Assembly (NCBI GenBank): GCA_039621445.1
Contig: CP154954.1
Location: forward strand, 6,521,425 to 6,585,424
Length of the DNA stretch: 64,000 nucleotides
Source of the DNA: Euglena gracilis
Taxonomy: Eukaryota; Euglenida; Euglenophyceae; Euglenales
Direction of reading: 5' to 3'
A model generated the notes under the pieces. That model saw only the letters and a list, made by a program, of their open reading frames with translations, was not told the DNA's origin and did no database searches. Both the position numbers and the translations under genes were made by a program. The first letter of the stretch is position 1, and each line of letters begins with the position of its first letter. This document shows, one piece after another, positions 50,936 through 60,141 of the stretch.

Positions 50936-52295
50936 CTACCCGTGGGGGGTGATTTTCAGGCAGAGGGTCCCTGGTACATTCATTTTTATTAACTGGGGCC
51001 ACCATGTGGCTGAATCCCAGTGGAGGGTGACCATCAAAACTTTGGCCTGTGGAAGGGCAGAAAATGTTTCATTATAGGCCAGGGGGGGTGTCTTTATGTT
51101 GTCCAATGGACATTGTAAGGCATCCACTGCTGTGGCTTCCCAGTGGGTCCACCTAGAAAGACATAGTGGCAGTTTTTGTGTTGCGTGGTGAGGCAAAAAA
51201 GTCCGTTTTCAGGGTTATGTATTTTTTAACTGCTGCCTCAGCCATTGAAAAAAATTGGGAGTCCAGGGATAATCCCCCCTGTCCATTTCTCACCTGCTTA
51301 TGGGGTCTGCTAGACAGTCCTTTGAAGGGACCCACTTTACAGCACGGGTTTATGTTGTGTAAGATGCACCATTTGAAAAAGGCTCCTAGCATGGAATTGA
51401 AGGGGTCTTTTCTGCCCCTCCTTTTGTTAAGTAATAGTAAAGTACTTGATTGTCCACTGACATGGACACAGTTTCTCCTGGTCGGCGGCTTTGTACTGTG
51501 CTTATTGCTGCACTTAATTCTTTTACAACTACCCCCCCCCTTTATTGTCCCCCCCCCCCTTTATTGTCCCTGGGCCCCGGCCGACGGGGGTTTTTTTTGG
51601 CCCGGCCAATGAAATTCCTTTGGTACCCCTTTATTGTCCCCCCCCCCTTTATTGTCCGGTCGGGCCTCCCGGGGGCAGGTCGGTGGGACAATAAAGGGGG
51701 GGGTATGTGCAAAATGGAGTTTTCCCTCAAAACTCCTGCACAATTTTGCCTGTTCGAATGTCCAGCCCCCTCCCAGGCATGGGTGCTGCTGTCTAAGTGT
51801 AACTCCCTGATTGTAATTTGGGGGAAATATCTGCCCCCCCAGGTGCCCAGCGGAATTTTCTTTTCTCTTAATTGGTCGTTTATTCTTTGGAAATGGGGTG
51901 TTTTGAGTCCAAGGGGAATGTGTAATTTTCCACAAAAAATTGCCAGGGCATCCGTAAAGGCCCTTAGAAAGGGCAGGGCCAATAGATTGCATCTTATTTG
52001 CCCAAAATGGCAGCCAATCGCCTTTTTGACATGTAATCTTTTTTTCCATTTTTGCCCATCCTTTGCCCACCAAGGGCTGGTGATGACTTCTGTTTTCTGG
52101 GCCTTCTGGCCACAGCGGTCCAAGGTCCGTGGCCTTCACTCGGGGGGGGGGGGGGGGGTTGTGGTGGGAAACTTCTGGGGTGGGGGTCTGGTGGGGAAGA
52201 ACGGCCACGGTTTGCCAGGTGTCGACCGCATCTCCAGCTGCCGTGGTCTCTGCTCCAGGACGTCCGCGGCTATATAATTCCAATTTATTTTCCAC
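50936..52295 (-). pseudogene. DIRS-like copy 1, reverse transcriptase end and RNase H
   Basis: RNase H removes RNA during reverse transcription. Visible pieces: LRAFTDALAIFCGKLHIPLG (the GKL segment after the RT fingers/palm), ITIRELHLDSSTHAWEGAGH (first RNase H strand with Asp), then, after a 174-bp TA insert at 51530-51705, VVKELSAAISTVQSRR (Glu), SMSVDNQVLYYYLTKGG (second Asp, DNxxxxxYLxKGG) and FFKWCILHNINP. Next come DALQCPLDNIKTPPLAY and KVLMVTLHWDSATWWPQL, the usual segment before the recombinase in RT-RNase H-YR elements. The YxDD polymerase core is not in the sequence, so the copy is 5'-truncated; several frame changes mark it as dead. 52,295-52,124 (MENKLELYSRGRPG) is of unknown role. 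Confidence 0.72.
51530..51705. mobile_element. TA-target element T1 in the RNase H domain
   Basis: TACCCCCCCCCC, TTTATTGTCC ... GGACAATAAA, GGGGGGGGTA with TA at both edges. Removing 174 bp and one TA from the comparison joins RENSILH to IVVKELSAA in one frame, exactly where the RNase H strand should continue. Internal TGGCCCGGCCAATGAAATTC also occurs next to the related element at 56.95 kb. TA duplication is characteristic of Tc1/mariner-type insertion; it is non-autonomous. Confidence 0.8.
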
Positions 52296-52484
52296 TGCCT
52301 TGATCTTTGAAGTCCAAATTGAAGTTTTATAATTGACTTTTCAATTGGTATTCGTCTGATTCATGTCCTCATTGATATCGAATTGATATTGACTTCTTTA
52401 CTCGGTTCTTCGTTTGTGAGCTCTTTTCCATTCTTCTGGGTGTCGAAGGGCAAGTTAAGAATCACCCATTTCCGGTGAAAAAAG

Positions 52485-52563
52485 GCACCGAGCAGGGACT
52501 CCTAACCCAGCACAGCGAACAATCACACAACACTGCCGGCGAGCAAGGCATGGCCTCGCAATA
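52485..52563 (-). repeat. DIRS-like inverted terminal repeat, proximal copy
   Basis: Inverse of 48393-48470 (GGCACCGAGCAGGGACTCC, GGCGAGCAAGGCATGGCC on this strand). Confidence 0.7.
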
Positions 52564-52729
52564 GCAAAGTGCGGAGCCCGAGGTGTCCTAACCCAACGCG
52601 TGAAACAACAGGCCGCCGACGGGCAAGGCATTCGTACTACGTCGAGGCAGACCGACAAGGGAGGAAGGGACACCAAGGGCGAACCACACCTTTTCCTTGT
52701 GAGGCCTGGTTGTGCACTAAAATTAAGGG

Positions 52730-53645
52730 GGCCAGGGCCCTTTCAAGGAACCTTGGGCACCAAGTCTTTCATAATGGGACGTAAAAGCTTCCATCCCCTT
52801 CCACCGACCAAGTTCACAAACTTCTTGGGCAGAAACGCCCGATTTTTCGAGTAAACCAACTCCTGCCCCTCTGGTGCAGTGTGCCCCCTGGGGGGTCGGC
52901 ACACCCCTCCCCCCCCCCCCTCACCGACCCCCTCGCCACGCCATTTTACCCCCCCCCTCCCCCCCCTTTTCAGACCCCCTCGCCACGCCATGTCAGCCGC
53001 GCCAAAGAAAATTTTCTTGGAAAACCCCCGCGCACCCCTCCCCCCCCCATCCGGGACCCCCTCGCCACGCCAAAAACCCCCCTCCCCCCCCCCTAGCCGG
53101 CAAGCTCGCCACGGCGTGCCGACCCCCCCCCTACACCTGGGGGGTAACCCCATGCTTGGCCAAAAATATTTTGCGATATAATCAATGGTATCTGCTCTCA
53201 TGGCCCTGAATGTGGGTTTTAATGAAATTAGATCGGGCCCTCCAGGTCTGACCCATAGACGTGTTGCAAGGAAGGAGGCCATCACTGAATGAAATATTCT
53301 TTTTTTGTGGGCACTTGAGTAGGAACACAACACTTTCCAACCTGTGGAATTTCCGGCCCTTACGTTTAATCTTGATGTAGGATGCCCTACCCAACACACT
53401 GGTGGTTCGTTTGACTTATGCCAAGTCTGAGGATCGGTATAAACAGATAATCCTGGAGAAAAAAATCAGCTGTGTACGCAATGTACAAATATCAGTTGGC
53501 ATAGGCGCCTTTGCCAGTCACAAGAGGATTGGGACTGGATCCCGAATAGCCCAATACTTCGCCAGCACTTTTTGTAAAGGATTCTTGGAACACAAGGCAA
53601 AAAAGGGGTTTTTTTTTGGTCGGCTTTAGGTGCTTTCCATCCCAC
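52730..53645 (-). pseudogene. DIRS-like copy 2, tyrosine recombinase fragment
   Basis: Second copy of the recombinase region: AKYWAIRDPVPILL, a TGA where copy 1 has the Trp of LLWLA, then APMPTDICTLRTQLIFFSRI, ICLYRSSDLAHV (catalytic Arg), YIKIKRKGRKFHRLESVVFL (beta strands, basic), FIKTHIQGH and a run-on ADTIDYIAKYFW. After a C/G-run stretch (52.9-53.1 kb) the C-terminal piece ELVYSKNRAFLPKKF follows. The DNA is recognisably homologous to 49.98-50.6 kb. The RT and RNase H regions are not present in this copy except for the short stretch shared with 61.5 kb. Confidence 0.68.
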
Positions 53646-53657
53646 CAAAATCCAACC

Positions 53658-53815
53658 TACCATGCCCCCCCCATATAAGACCCCCCCTCGGGAGCCAAAA
53701 TCCTAGGGGGGGTCTTATACGGGGGGGGGGGTCTTATATGGGGGGGGTCGGTCCCGGCCAAAGGGCCGGCCTTCGGCCGGCCAGGGGGGGGGGCTTATAT
53801 GGGGGGGGTATGGTA
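53658..53815. mobile_element. TA-target element T2, 158 bp
   Basis: TACCATGCCCCCCCC, ATATAAGACC ... CTTATATGGGGGGGG, TATGGTA. The homologous segment at 61.64 kb (CCAAAATCCAACCCAATGCC) has no insert, so this is a true insertion with a TA-like target (CA in the empty copy). Confidence 0.85.
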
Positions 53816-53905
53816 ATGCCAAAATGGATGTTGTGGAGGTGCAATTTTCAAGCATGTCAACCAAAAAAGCTTCATTTTGGCATTTTAGGTGGCCTTTTGG
53901 GAACA
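53816..53905 (-). other. Duplicated coding-like segment, copy 1
   Basis: LKCQNEAFLVDMLENCTSTT SILAL on the minus strand. The copy at 61560-61740 reads LKCQNEAFLVDMLEKCTSTT SILALGWILVG without the T2 insert. Likely part of the DIRS-like polyprotein upstream of the recombinase, but I cannot assign a domain. Confidence 0.5.
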
Positions 53906-54006
53906 GTAGGGGGGGGAGCTCGTCCCCCCCCTTACTGTCCCCCCTTACTGTTCCCATGGACCCAAAAGGAGGCCACGGGACGGGAACAGTAAGGGGGGGC
54001 ATGGTA
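53903..54006. mobile_element. C-run element T3, GGGAACAGTA(A)GGGG ends, copy 1
   Basis: GGGAACAGTAGGGGG, AGCTCGTCCCCCCCCTTACTG, CCCTTACTGTTCCC, GGGACGGGAACAGTAAGGGG. Near-identical structure at 61768-61862; a third trace at 47611-47663. Confidence 0.7.
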
Positions 54007-54122
54007 ATTCCCTGGGTTTCTGACTGACAAGGATAAATGTCTGTTTTTTTACGATTGACAAATGTCCTCCTTTTTGGCGACCGGAATGCTGCAGCCATCA
54101 AGCAGGGGGGGGGGGGAATTAT

Positions 54123-54412
54123 GCGGTCCGCATTATTCCGCATTATTCCGCATTTTTCCGCATTTCCGCATTATTCCGCATTTTTCCGCATTTTTCCGCA
54201 TATTTTCCGCATTTTTTTGTAAATTTTCCGCATTTTCCGCATTTTCGCATTTGACCGCATTTTTTCCGCATTTTTCCGCATTTTCCCGCAGTTTTCCGCA
54301 TTTTTCCGCATAATTTCCGCATTATCCCGCATTTTCCGCATTTTTCCGCATAATTACTGCATTTTTTCGCATAATTTCCACATTTTTCCGCATAATTTCC
54401 GCATTTTTTGTG
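54123..54412 (+). repeat. (TTTTTCCGCA)n satellite, about 290 bp
   Basis: Units of 8-11 bp, TTCCGCA(T)n, with variants ATAATTTCCGCA. Further blocks lie at 54657-54790 (same unit) and 56140-56235 and 56700-56815 (TTTTGCGCA variant). Confidence 0.92.
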
Positions 54413-54656
54413 AATTTTTTACGTTTCAGGTCGACTACAAGGTTCATTGTTTCCCCAATATGTTGGAGCACAAGTGCTCGTCTTTTCATCTCTCTGTTTT
54501 ATACATAATTTGTGCTTTGTTTTTCCATTGCACTTTGGTGACTTCTGGCAAGCTTGGGCATCAGCGATGGGAATCAAATAGCATCGGGACCCTGCATATT
54601 GTGAGGTAGAAATATATCTATCCTCTCCATGTGACCTGGGACTCCACAGAATTTCG

Positions 54657-54790
54657 GCATGTTTTCCGCATTTTCCGCATTTTTCCGCATATTTTCCGCA
54701 TTTTTTTTCCGCATAATTTCCGCATAATTTCCGCATTTTTCCGCATTTTTCCGCATAATTTCCGCATTTTTTCCCCGCCTGCCAGACCGC
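54657..54790 (+). repeat. (TTTTTCCGCA)n satellite, second block
   Basis: Same unit as 54123-54412. Confidence 0.9.
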
Positions 54791-54859
54791 ATAATTTCCC
54801 CCCCCCCTGCATCAAGGGCAAGCGCAACTGAGCACCCAGAAAAGGCACTCTCAACTTTG

Positions 54860-55540
54860 GATCGGAGAGCCAAATCACCCGAAAATTCCTACCCCCCCCA
54901 GAGGCACGGCAAGGAAATTTTTTTGGGAAGCTTTCTTCAATACGTGCGGGCTCTTCACATGTTCACATTGTTACCATCTTGCCGCCCTTTGGGTGGCCAA
55001 ACAAACCCAAAACTCATGGTCGGAGGGGGAAAAAAGTCTTCCTTTTTCCAATCTGAAGTTGTTGTTTGTGAATATCTCCACTCCCGTCTCGCCGCCCTTT
55101 GGGTGGCAACAAGAAACACATGTATCTTAAATATTAGCATCTGCATTTTCGCGAATCGCGAAGTGTTTAAAGCAATGCCCCGAAAAATATCAGTGTTTTA
55201 ATCAAAAGGGCAAATGTTTCCGGTTTAACCGCTGTATATTCAATGCCTGGACCCCCCCTGAGCCTTTTTTTCAGAATTACTCTTGATAAATGTTGGCTGG
55301 ACCCGCTGGTTTTTTTCAGACATATGGTTGGAAAATTTTGGCTGGAACCCGCTGGGCTTTTTTTCCAGAAATGCGGTTGGGGAATAGGGCTGGAGCCCCA
55401 TGGCTTTTTCAGAGTTTGTGTGGGGAGATTTTATATTTGAACCCCTGGGTTTTTTTCGGAATTAACTTTGGGAAATTTTGGCTGTTCCCCCCTGGGCCTA
55501 AAGGGGAATGCAAGTGACCGTATTTCTAAGTGCTCCCTAG
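54860..55540. other. No gene recognised
   Basis: A diverged tandem of about 60-65 bp (GGCTGGACCCGCTGG(T/G)TTTTTTTC..AGA) occupies 55.25-55.50 kb. CCGCCCTTTGGGTGGC(C/A)A occurs twice at 54.98 and 55.09 kb. Confidence 0.5.
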
Positions 55541-55549
55541 CCCGAAGGG

Positions 55550-55690
55550 GGTGAACGCCGGTTCTGTCCTAAGTCGGTGACCCCCCCCCCCCACCAGACT
55601 CAGGACAAAGCCGGCGACCCCCTACGGTGGACTCAGGGGTGACAAAGCCGGTGGAGGGGGTCCACCGGCTTTGTCTTGAGTCCGGTGGAC
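55550..55690. repeat. CCGGCTTTGTCC / GCCGGTTCTGTCC palindromic cluster
   Basis: Related to the ends of the GACGCCGG units at 34-36 and 63.7 kb. Confidence 0.6.
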
Positions 55691-55904
55691 CCCCCCCCAA
55701 TTTTCAAACAGCCGAAATGAATATGGTTGCAACCACATTTGGGACACTGAAACAACAGTTGGATGGTTGTCAAGGTAGCAAGAAGCCGTCAAAGCACAGG
55801 GAGGATGGGAGCTGCCACCGAAAAAACCTGGTGCAGGCAAACGTCATGCCAATGGATTGTTCCAGGACAAAAAAAACGGAGGTAGGCAGTTGGTGTAATC
55901 CTCA

Positions 55905-56117
55905 ATGCTTGCGCTTCGCATTCAGAACACGAGCGGGCATGGGGGGCATCTCCCTGCCATCACACCAAGGACAACACCAACTGTTGCGGGGAGGGAGCAT
56001 GGTGCGGCCAGCACAGTCAAGGTGCCAAAATTCGTGGCACAAATCGCAATCCATTGGGCGAAGCAAGCCTCGCTTGCCCAAAGGCAGAAAACACCGAGCA
56101 CAAGGCTTTCCTTGCAT
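55905..56117 (-). CDS. PHD finger protein fragment
   Basis: Reads MQGKPCARCFLPLGKRG, PMDCDLCHEFWHLDCAG, RNSWCCPWCDGREM, then LNAKRKH and a stop at about 55,905. The C-x2-C ... C-x2-C-x4-H-x2-C ... C-x2-C spacing is a full C4HC3 PHD finger, a chromatin-reading module. It differs from the PHD ends of elements B and C, but is likewise the last domain before a stop. Upstream is a GCGCATTTTT satellite, so the rest of the gene is not seen. It could be an exon of a host gene or the end of another recombinase element. Confidence 0.65.
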
Positions 56118-56864
56118 GCGCTCCTCGGGTTGCGCATTTTTTCAAATTTTCCAAAAATGCGCATTTTTGCGCATTTTTTCGCATTTTTTGCGCATTTTTT
56201 CGTTTTTTTTCAGCACATTTTTTTTTGCTTTTTGGCACATTTTTTCGTGATTTTCCAAAATTTTCGGGCTCCCGGATCTGGCCTGGGGGGGGGGGGGTTG
56301 TGGGCAGACCCTAGGGTCTGCCCACGGTCGCCAAAGGTCGCCAAAGGTCGCTATGGGTATTTCCTACTCAGTCTTTTTTGCATTGTAGCGGCGTAGGCAA
56401 CTGTTCCAGGGCCCTAAAAAAAAAATCCCTTGTGTGTGCAACACCTTTTGTGTGTATGTTGCGCTAATTTGCCGTGGAGCGCATTTTTTGACATCGACCC
56501 ACCCACGACCTTTGGCGACCATGGCGACCTTTGGCGACCCTAGGGTCTGCCCACAACCCCCCCCCCCAGGCCAAATCTACCCCCCAAATTTTCACATTTT
56601 TTGACCATTTTTGCAATCTTTTGCAAAAGTTTGAAAAATTTGACTTTTTTTGAAACGTACATTTTCCTCATTATTCTACATAATTTCTTCAAATTTGGTG
56701 CCATTTTTGCATGTTTTTGGGTAATTTTTGCATTTTTGTGATTTTTGCGCATTTTTCCTCGGATTTTGCACATTTTTGCGCATTTTTTTGCGCATTTTTG
56801 CGCATTTTTTTCCGAGGCCGGGCAAGCGCATTTCCCCCCCCCCCTGCAAAAAGAAAACAACACA

Positions 56865-56946
56865 TACCCCCCCCCCCCATATTGTCCCACCGACCTCCCC
56901 CCGGGAGGCCCAACCGGACAATGTGGGGGGGGACAATATGGGGGTA
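56865..56946. mobile_element. TA-target element T4, 82 bp
   Basis: TACCCC..., CCATATTGTCCCACCG ... GGACAATATGGGGGTA with TA at both edges. It lies at the 3' end of the coiled-coil frame, beside CCAAAGGAATTTCATTGGCC shared with T1. Confidence 0.7.
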
Positions 56947-56989
56947 CCAAAGGAATTTCATTGGCCGAGCCAAAAAAACCCCCCGGCGG

Positions 56990-58111
56990 GTTTCCCGCCG
57001 AAAACCCGATGGGTGATCTGGTAATCCAGAACCCGATGGTGGTTGGTATGATCGCGAATGCGATACATGACCAATACCAGGTGTGGAGTGTTGGCTCCTT
57101 CCTCGTACAAGGTTGGAATGTTGAATTTCTTGGTGGAGACTCGAATTTTCGAGCGGGGGGTCAATTTCCTCATCGGAAATGTGTTGTGAAAAGTGAGTTT
57201 GTGGTGTGGGCAAAAGCAAAGGTGGTACAATTCGCGTTTTCGCGGGTGGTTGTACCAAATTCGCGGTGGAGGTAGGGATTCCTACTCCAGAAATGGTAAT
57301 TTGAGAACGCGATTCCGGGACATTTGGAATACCAACCGCAGCGCTTACCGCGGTGGGTGGTTGCACAACCGGTACCGGAGTGGACATTTTATCCAAACTC
57401 GCGGACAAGTCATGCACCGTTTCTTCCAAATGTTCCACCAACTGGAGTTGGCCGCAAATACGGTCAACCTCAGTCTCCAAATGCCTAACGCGTTTGCGGT
57501 AACGGGAAAAATCGTCCAAGTGTGGTAACTTTTCAGAAACCAAGTGTAAATCTTGGACAAGTTGTCCTTGGGACTCCTCCACATTCCGGAGTTGACCCGC
57601 AAGCGCTTTTACTGCATTTGAGACAATTTGTAATTGGTGGAGTGAATTGGTGGGGATTTCCGCGGTGGTGCGCGAACTTTCCGCGGTTGGCTTTTCCAAC
57701 AACACAGAAATTCGTCCATCCAACCGTGAAACCTCATCTTGCATGGATTGGGCATTCCGATTCACCGATTCCTCAAGTTGAATCAAACTTGTGCAAAATG
57801 CTTGCAAGGTTTCCTTGTTGTCACCAAGCATTTTGTTGTAAAATGAGCGAAACTCCGGTGACTCGGATATCCGAGCGCACGAAATGTTGGGAAGTGAGCG
57901 AATTTCCGCTACTGTGGTGGACAACAAGGTGCAACGGGTTTGTAATTCCCCAATAGCGGCTTGAATACCACTAATGTCGGGAATTCGCTTGGAAAGTGCG
58001 GAAACATGCTCCTGCAAACCGACAACGGTGGCATTAATACCGCCAATGTCCGTTTGCATTTGTTGTTGCGCGAAATCCAACCATTGTGCGCAATCCGCGA
58101 TTTTCGCGTTC
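56990..58111 (-). pseudogene. Gag-like coiled-coil protein, C-terminal part
   Basis: About 370 codons in one frame: KIADCAQWLDFAQQQMQTDI, IQAAIGELQTRCTLLSTTVA, FYNKMLGDNKETLQAFCTSL, VKALAGQLRNVEESQGQLVQ, KRVRHLETEVDRICGQLQLV. Leucine heptads indicate a long coiled coil, followed by a Pro/Ser/Gln-rich tail (PTAVSAAVGIP, PPAKTRIVPPLLLPTPQ). No zinc knuckle is seen. Coiled coil plus low-complexity tail in a retroelement-rich zone suggests a gag-like ORF, perhaps of the DIRS-like elements; a host cytoskeletal protein is the alternative. The N-terminal part lies beyond the composite transposon at 58120-59609. Confidence 0.6.
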
Positions 58112-58119
58112 AAGGTGGC
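58112..58119 (+). repeat. 8-bp target duplication of composite transposon, left
   Basis: CAAGGTGG, identical to 59610-59617. Confidence 0.93.
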
Positions 58120-58538
58120 ATAGCTGGCACTTCGTTTAAAACGAAGTCAAAAAAACAGGTTTTTTTTTAAAAAAACATGTTTTTTTAAAAAAAACAAAAA
58201 AAACGTCATTGAGGGTCCAGGGCAAAAAAAAATTTTGTCTTTAATTTTAGCTTTTTTTGCCCATCCTCGGTCAGAGAAAGATATCAAATTTGGGATGTTT
58301 CAACTTGAAACATCCCAAAATGGCAGAAAAATGCCCTATTTTGACCATTCTTGTTGAAGACAACCAAAAGTATTGGTTTTCAAGTCATTTGAGCTAAGGT
58401 TGGTTCACCCTTGCGATCAAAGGCAAAATTTGGACCATCATTTTCCCCTTCGTTTTTTTTGCCGTTTTTTTTGCCCGTTTTTTTTAATAAAAAACAAAAA
58501 AACGTTTTTTTAAAAAAAACAAAAAAACGCCAGCTATG
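58120..58538 (+). mobile_element. Flank element 1 of the composite (419 bp)
   Basis: Begins CATAGCTGGCACTTCGTTT, ends AAAAAAACGCCAGCTATG. Internal A/T homopolymers, GGGTCCAGGGCAAAAAA, CCATCCTCGGTCAGAGAAAG, and a small AACTTGAAACATCCCAAA hairpin that is altered in the second copy. Confidence 0.88.
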
Positions 58539-59187
58539 GTTGTACCATTTTGTCCCAGTGGCCTGCAAAGGCCATGGGCGTGCAAAGGCCCCCCCCCCTG
58601 ACCATTTTGCTCCAGTGCCTGCCAAGTCACTGGGCCTACAAAGGCCCCCCTGTGGGGGTGTCTCCCCCGCATCCCCCCCGCGTCCCCCCCTGCGTCCCAC
58701 TTTGGAACCAAAATTTTGTTCTCGAGACGGCCAAATTCGGGAGGCTGATTCCTAATTTCAGGCAAATTTGAGGTTGGTGATTCCTAATTTGGTGTGGGTG
58801 ATTCCTAATTTGCGGTGGGTGATTCCTAATTTGGGGTGGGTTAGTCCTAATTTGTTGTGGTGGAATCCTAGTTTGACTAAATTTCTCTCACGGCAAATTC
58901 CTAATTTTGATGTCCCAAAAATGGCGTCTCCCCCGCGTCCCCCCCCCCCCGCGTCCCCCCCCCCGCGTCCCCCCCCGCGTCCCCCCGCGTCCCAGACACT
59001 CCCTGTGACACCATTTTGGCCTGTTGCACCATTTTGTCCCAGTGGCCTGCAAAGGCCCTGGGCCTGCAAAGGCCCCCCCTGACATTATTTTGTTCCAGAG
59101 TGCAAAGTCCCTGGGCCTGCAAATACCCCCATGAGACACCAGTTCAAAAGATTGCACCATTTTGCTCCAGTGCGCTTTGGGTTGCTT
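58539..59187. other. Cargo of the composite transposon
   Basis: Contains TTGTACCATTTTGTCCCAG, TGGCCTGCAAAGGCC twice (58.54-58.65 and 59.02-59.15 kb), a 20-bp tandem GGGTGATTCCTAATTTG (58.76-58.88 kb) and (C)nGCGTC repeats. No coding content is recognised. Confidence 0.7.
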
Positions 59188-59609
59188 CATAGCTGGCACT
59201 TCGTTTAAAACGAAGTCAAAAAAAACACGTTTTTTTAAAAAAAACATGTTTTTTTAAAAAAAACAAAAAAAACGCCATTGAGGGTCCAGGGCAAAAAATT
59301 TTTTTGCCTTTAATTTTAGCTTTTTTGCCCATCCTCGGTCAGAGAAAGACACCAAATTTGGGATGTTTCAAGTTAGTTTGGAATGGTTTCAAGCCAAAAT
59401 GGCAGAAAAATGCCCTATTTTGACCATTCTTGTTGAAGACAACCAAAAGTATTGGTTTTGAGCTGAGATTGGTTCACCATTGCGATCAAAGGCAAAATTT
59501 GGACCATCATTTTCCCCTTTGTTTTTTTTGCCGTTTTTTTTGCCCGTTTTTTTAATAAAAAACAAAAAAAAACGTTTTTTTAAAAAAAAACAAAAAAACG
59601 CCAGCTATG
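59188..59609 (+). mobile_element. Flank element 2 of the composite (422 bp)
   Basis: Same order of words as flank element 1, roughly 90% similar by eye, in the same orientation. Confidence 0.88.
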
Positions 59610-59617
59610 CAAGGTGG
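59610..59617 (+). repeat. 8-bp target duplication of composite transposon, right
   Basis: CAAGGTGG. Confidence 0.93.
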
Positions 59618-60141
59618 TTAATCCATCCTGATTTGCGGCACAATGGCAGGATTTTTGCTCCAAGTGTAGGATGCGTTCCTCCAAAACCTGGATTTGCGAA
59701 CGGGGAACAAAATTTTCTTGCACTTTCGCCTGAAATTGCTTCAAATGCTCGATTTCCGAGCCAAGATGCAAAATCCGTTGTTGGGCTTCTTGGAAAGAAG
59801 TGGTGAGTGCGGCAAAATGCTCAACCGCAACAAAGTTACCGATTTCCGGCATTTTGGGGGTGGCATTTTGCGCTTGTAACTGGTGCTGCAATTGCAGTAA
59901 CATGTTGAACATGATTCCACTTGGCGAAAAGATGGCTCATACCATCTTGCACATGCAGAAACTTGGAATCATTCCGCGTTTCCGCTTCATGCAGTGTTTC
60001 ACTGACTTGTTGGAAATTTTGTGGAAGCTGGATGCGCAAAATACTGTCAACACTTTCCCGAAAATGCTGAAGGTCTTTCCCCGCATTTTCAAAATTGTGT
60101 TGGCAATATTTGCCGATCCGTCGGCCGGGGCCGAGGGACAA
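59618..60141 (-). pseudogene. Gag-like coiled-coil protein, N-terminal part
   Basis: From 60,141: GKDLQHFRESVDSILRIQLP, NFQQVSETLHEAETRNDSKF, LHVQD. A second frame then takes over, LLQLQHQLQAQNATPKMPEI, LTTSFQEAQQRILHLGSEIE, SQIQVLEERILHLEQKSCHC and QDGLTTL, which meets the composite transposon. The switch can be explained by a 68-bp GT-AG intron (GATG|gtatgagcc to ttacaag|CGCAA) or by a frameshift. Heptad leucines continue the coiled coil. On removal of the composite and one CAAGGTGG in comparison, GLTTL is followed directly by NAKIADCAQW in frame. The upstream end abuts a C-run element trace (ATATTGTCC), so the true start is unknown. Confidence 0.58.

Larger units (their letters stand above)
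58120..59609. mobile_element. Composite transposon: two 420-bp elements around a 650-bp cargo
   Basis: The outermost ends are CATAGCTGGC (58120) and GCCAGCTATG (59600-59609), and CAAGGTGG is duplicated exactly outside them. Inside are two homologous elements in direct orientation, 58120-58538 and 59188-59609, each with its own CATAGCTGGC...GCCAGCTATG ends. The 649 bp between has no target duplication at its inner edges, so the pair moved as one unit. The 8-bp duplication points to hAT or P type. No transposase is present. Confidence 0.9.

Noticed and set aside
58120-59609. LTR retrotransposon (direct 420-bp repeats around a centre)
   Set aside because: The repeats have inverted 10-bp ends of their own, lack TG...CA, have an 8-bp target duplication, and the 650-bp centre codes for nothing like gag or pol.
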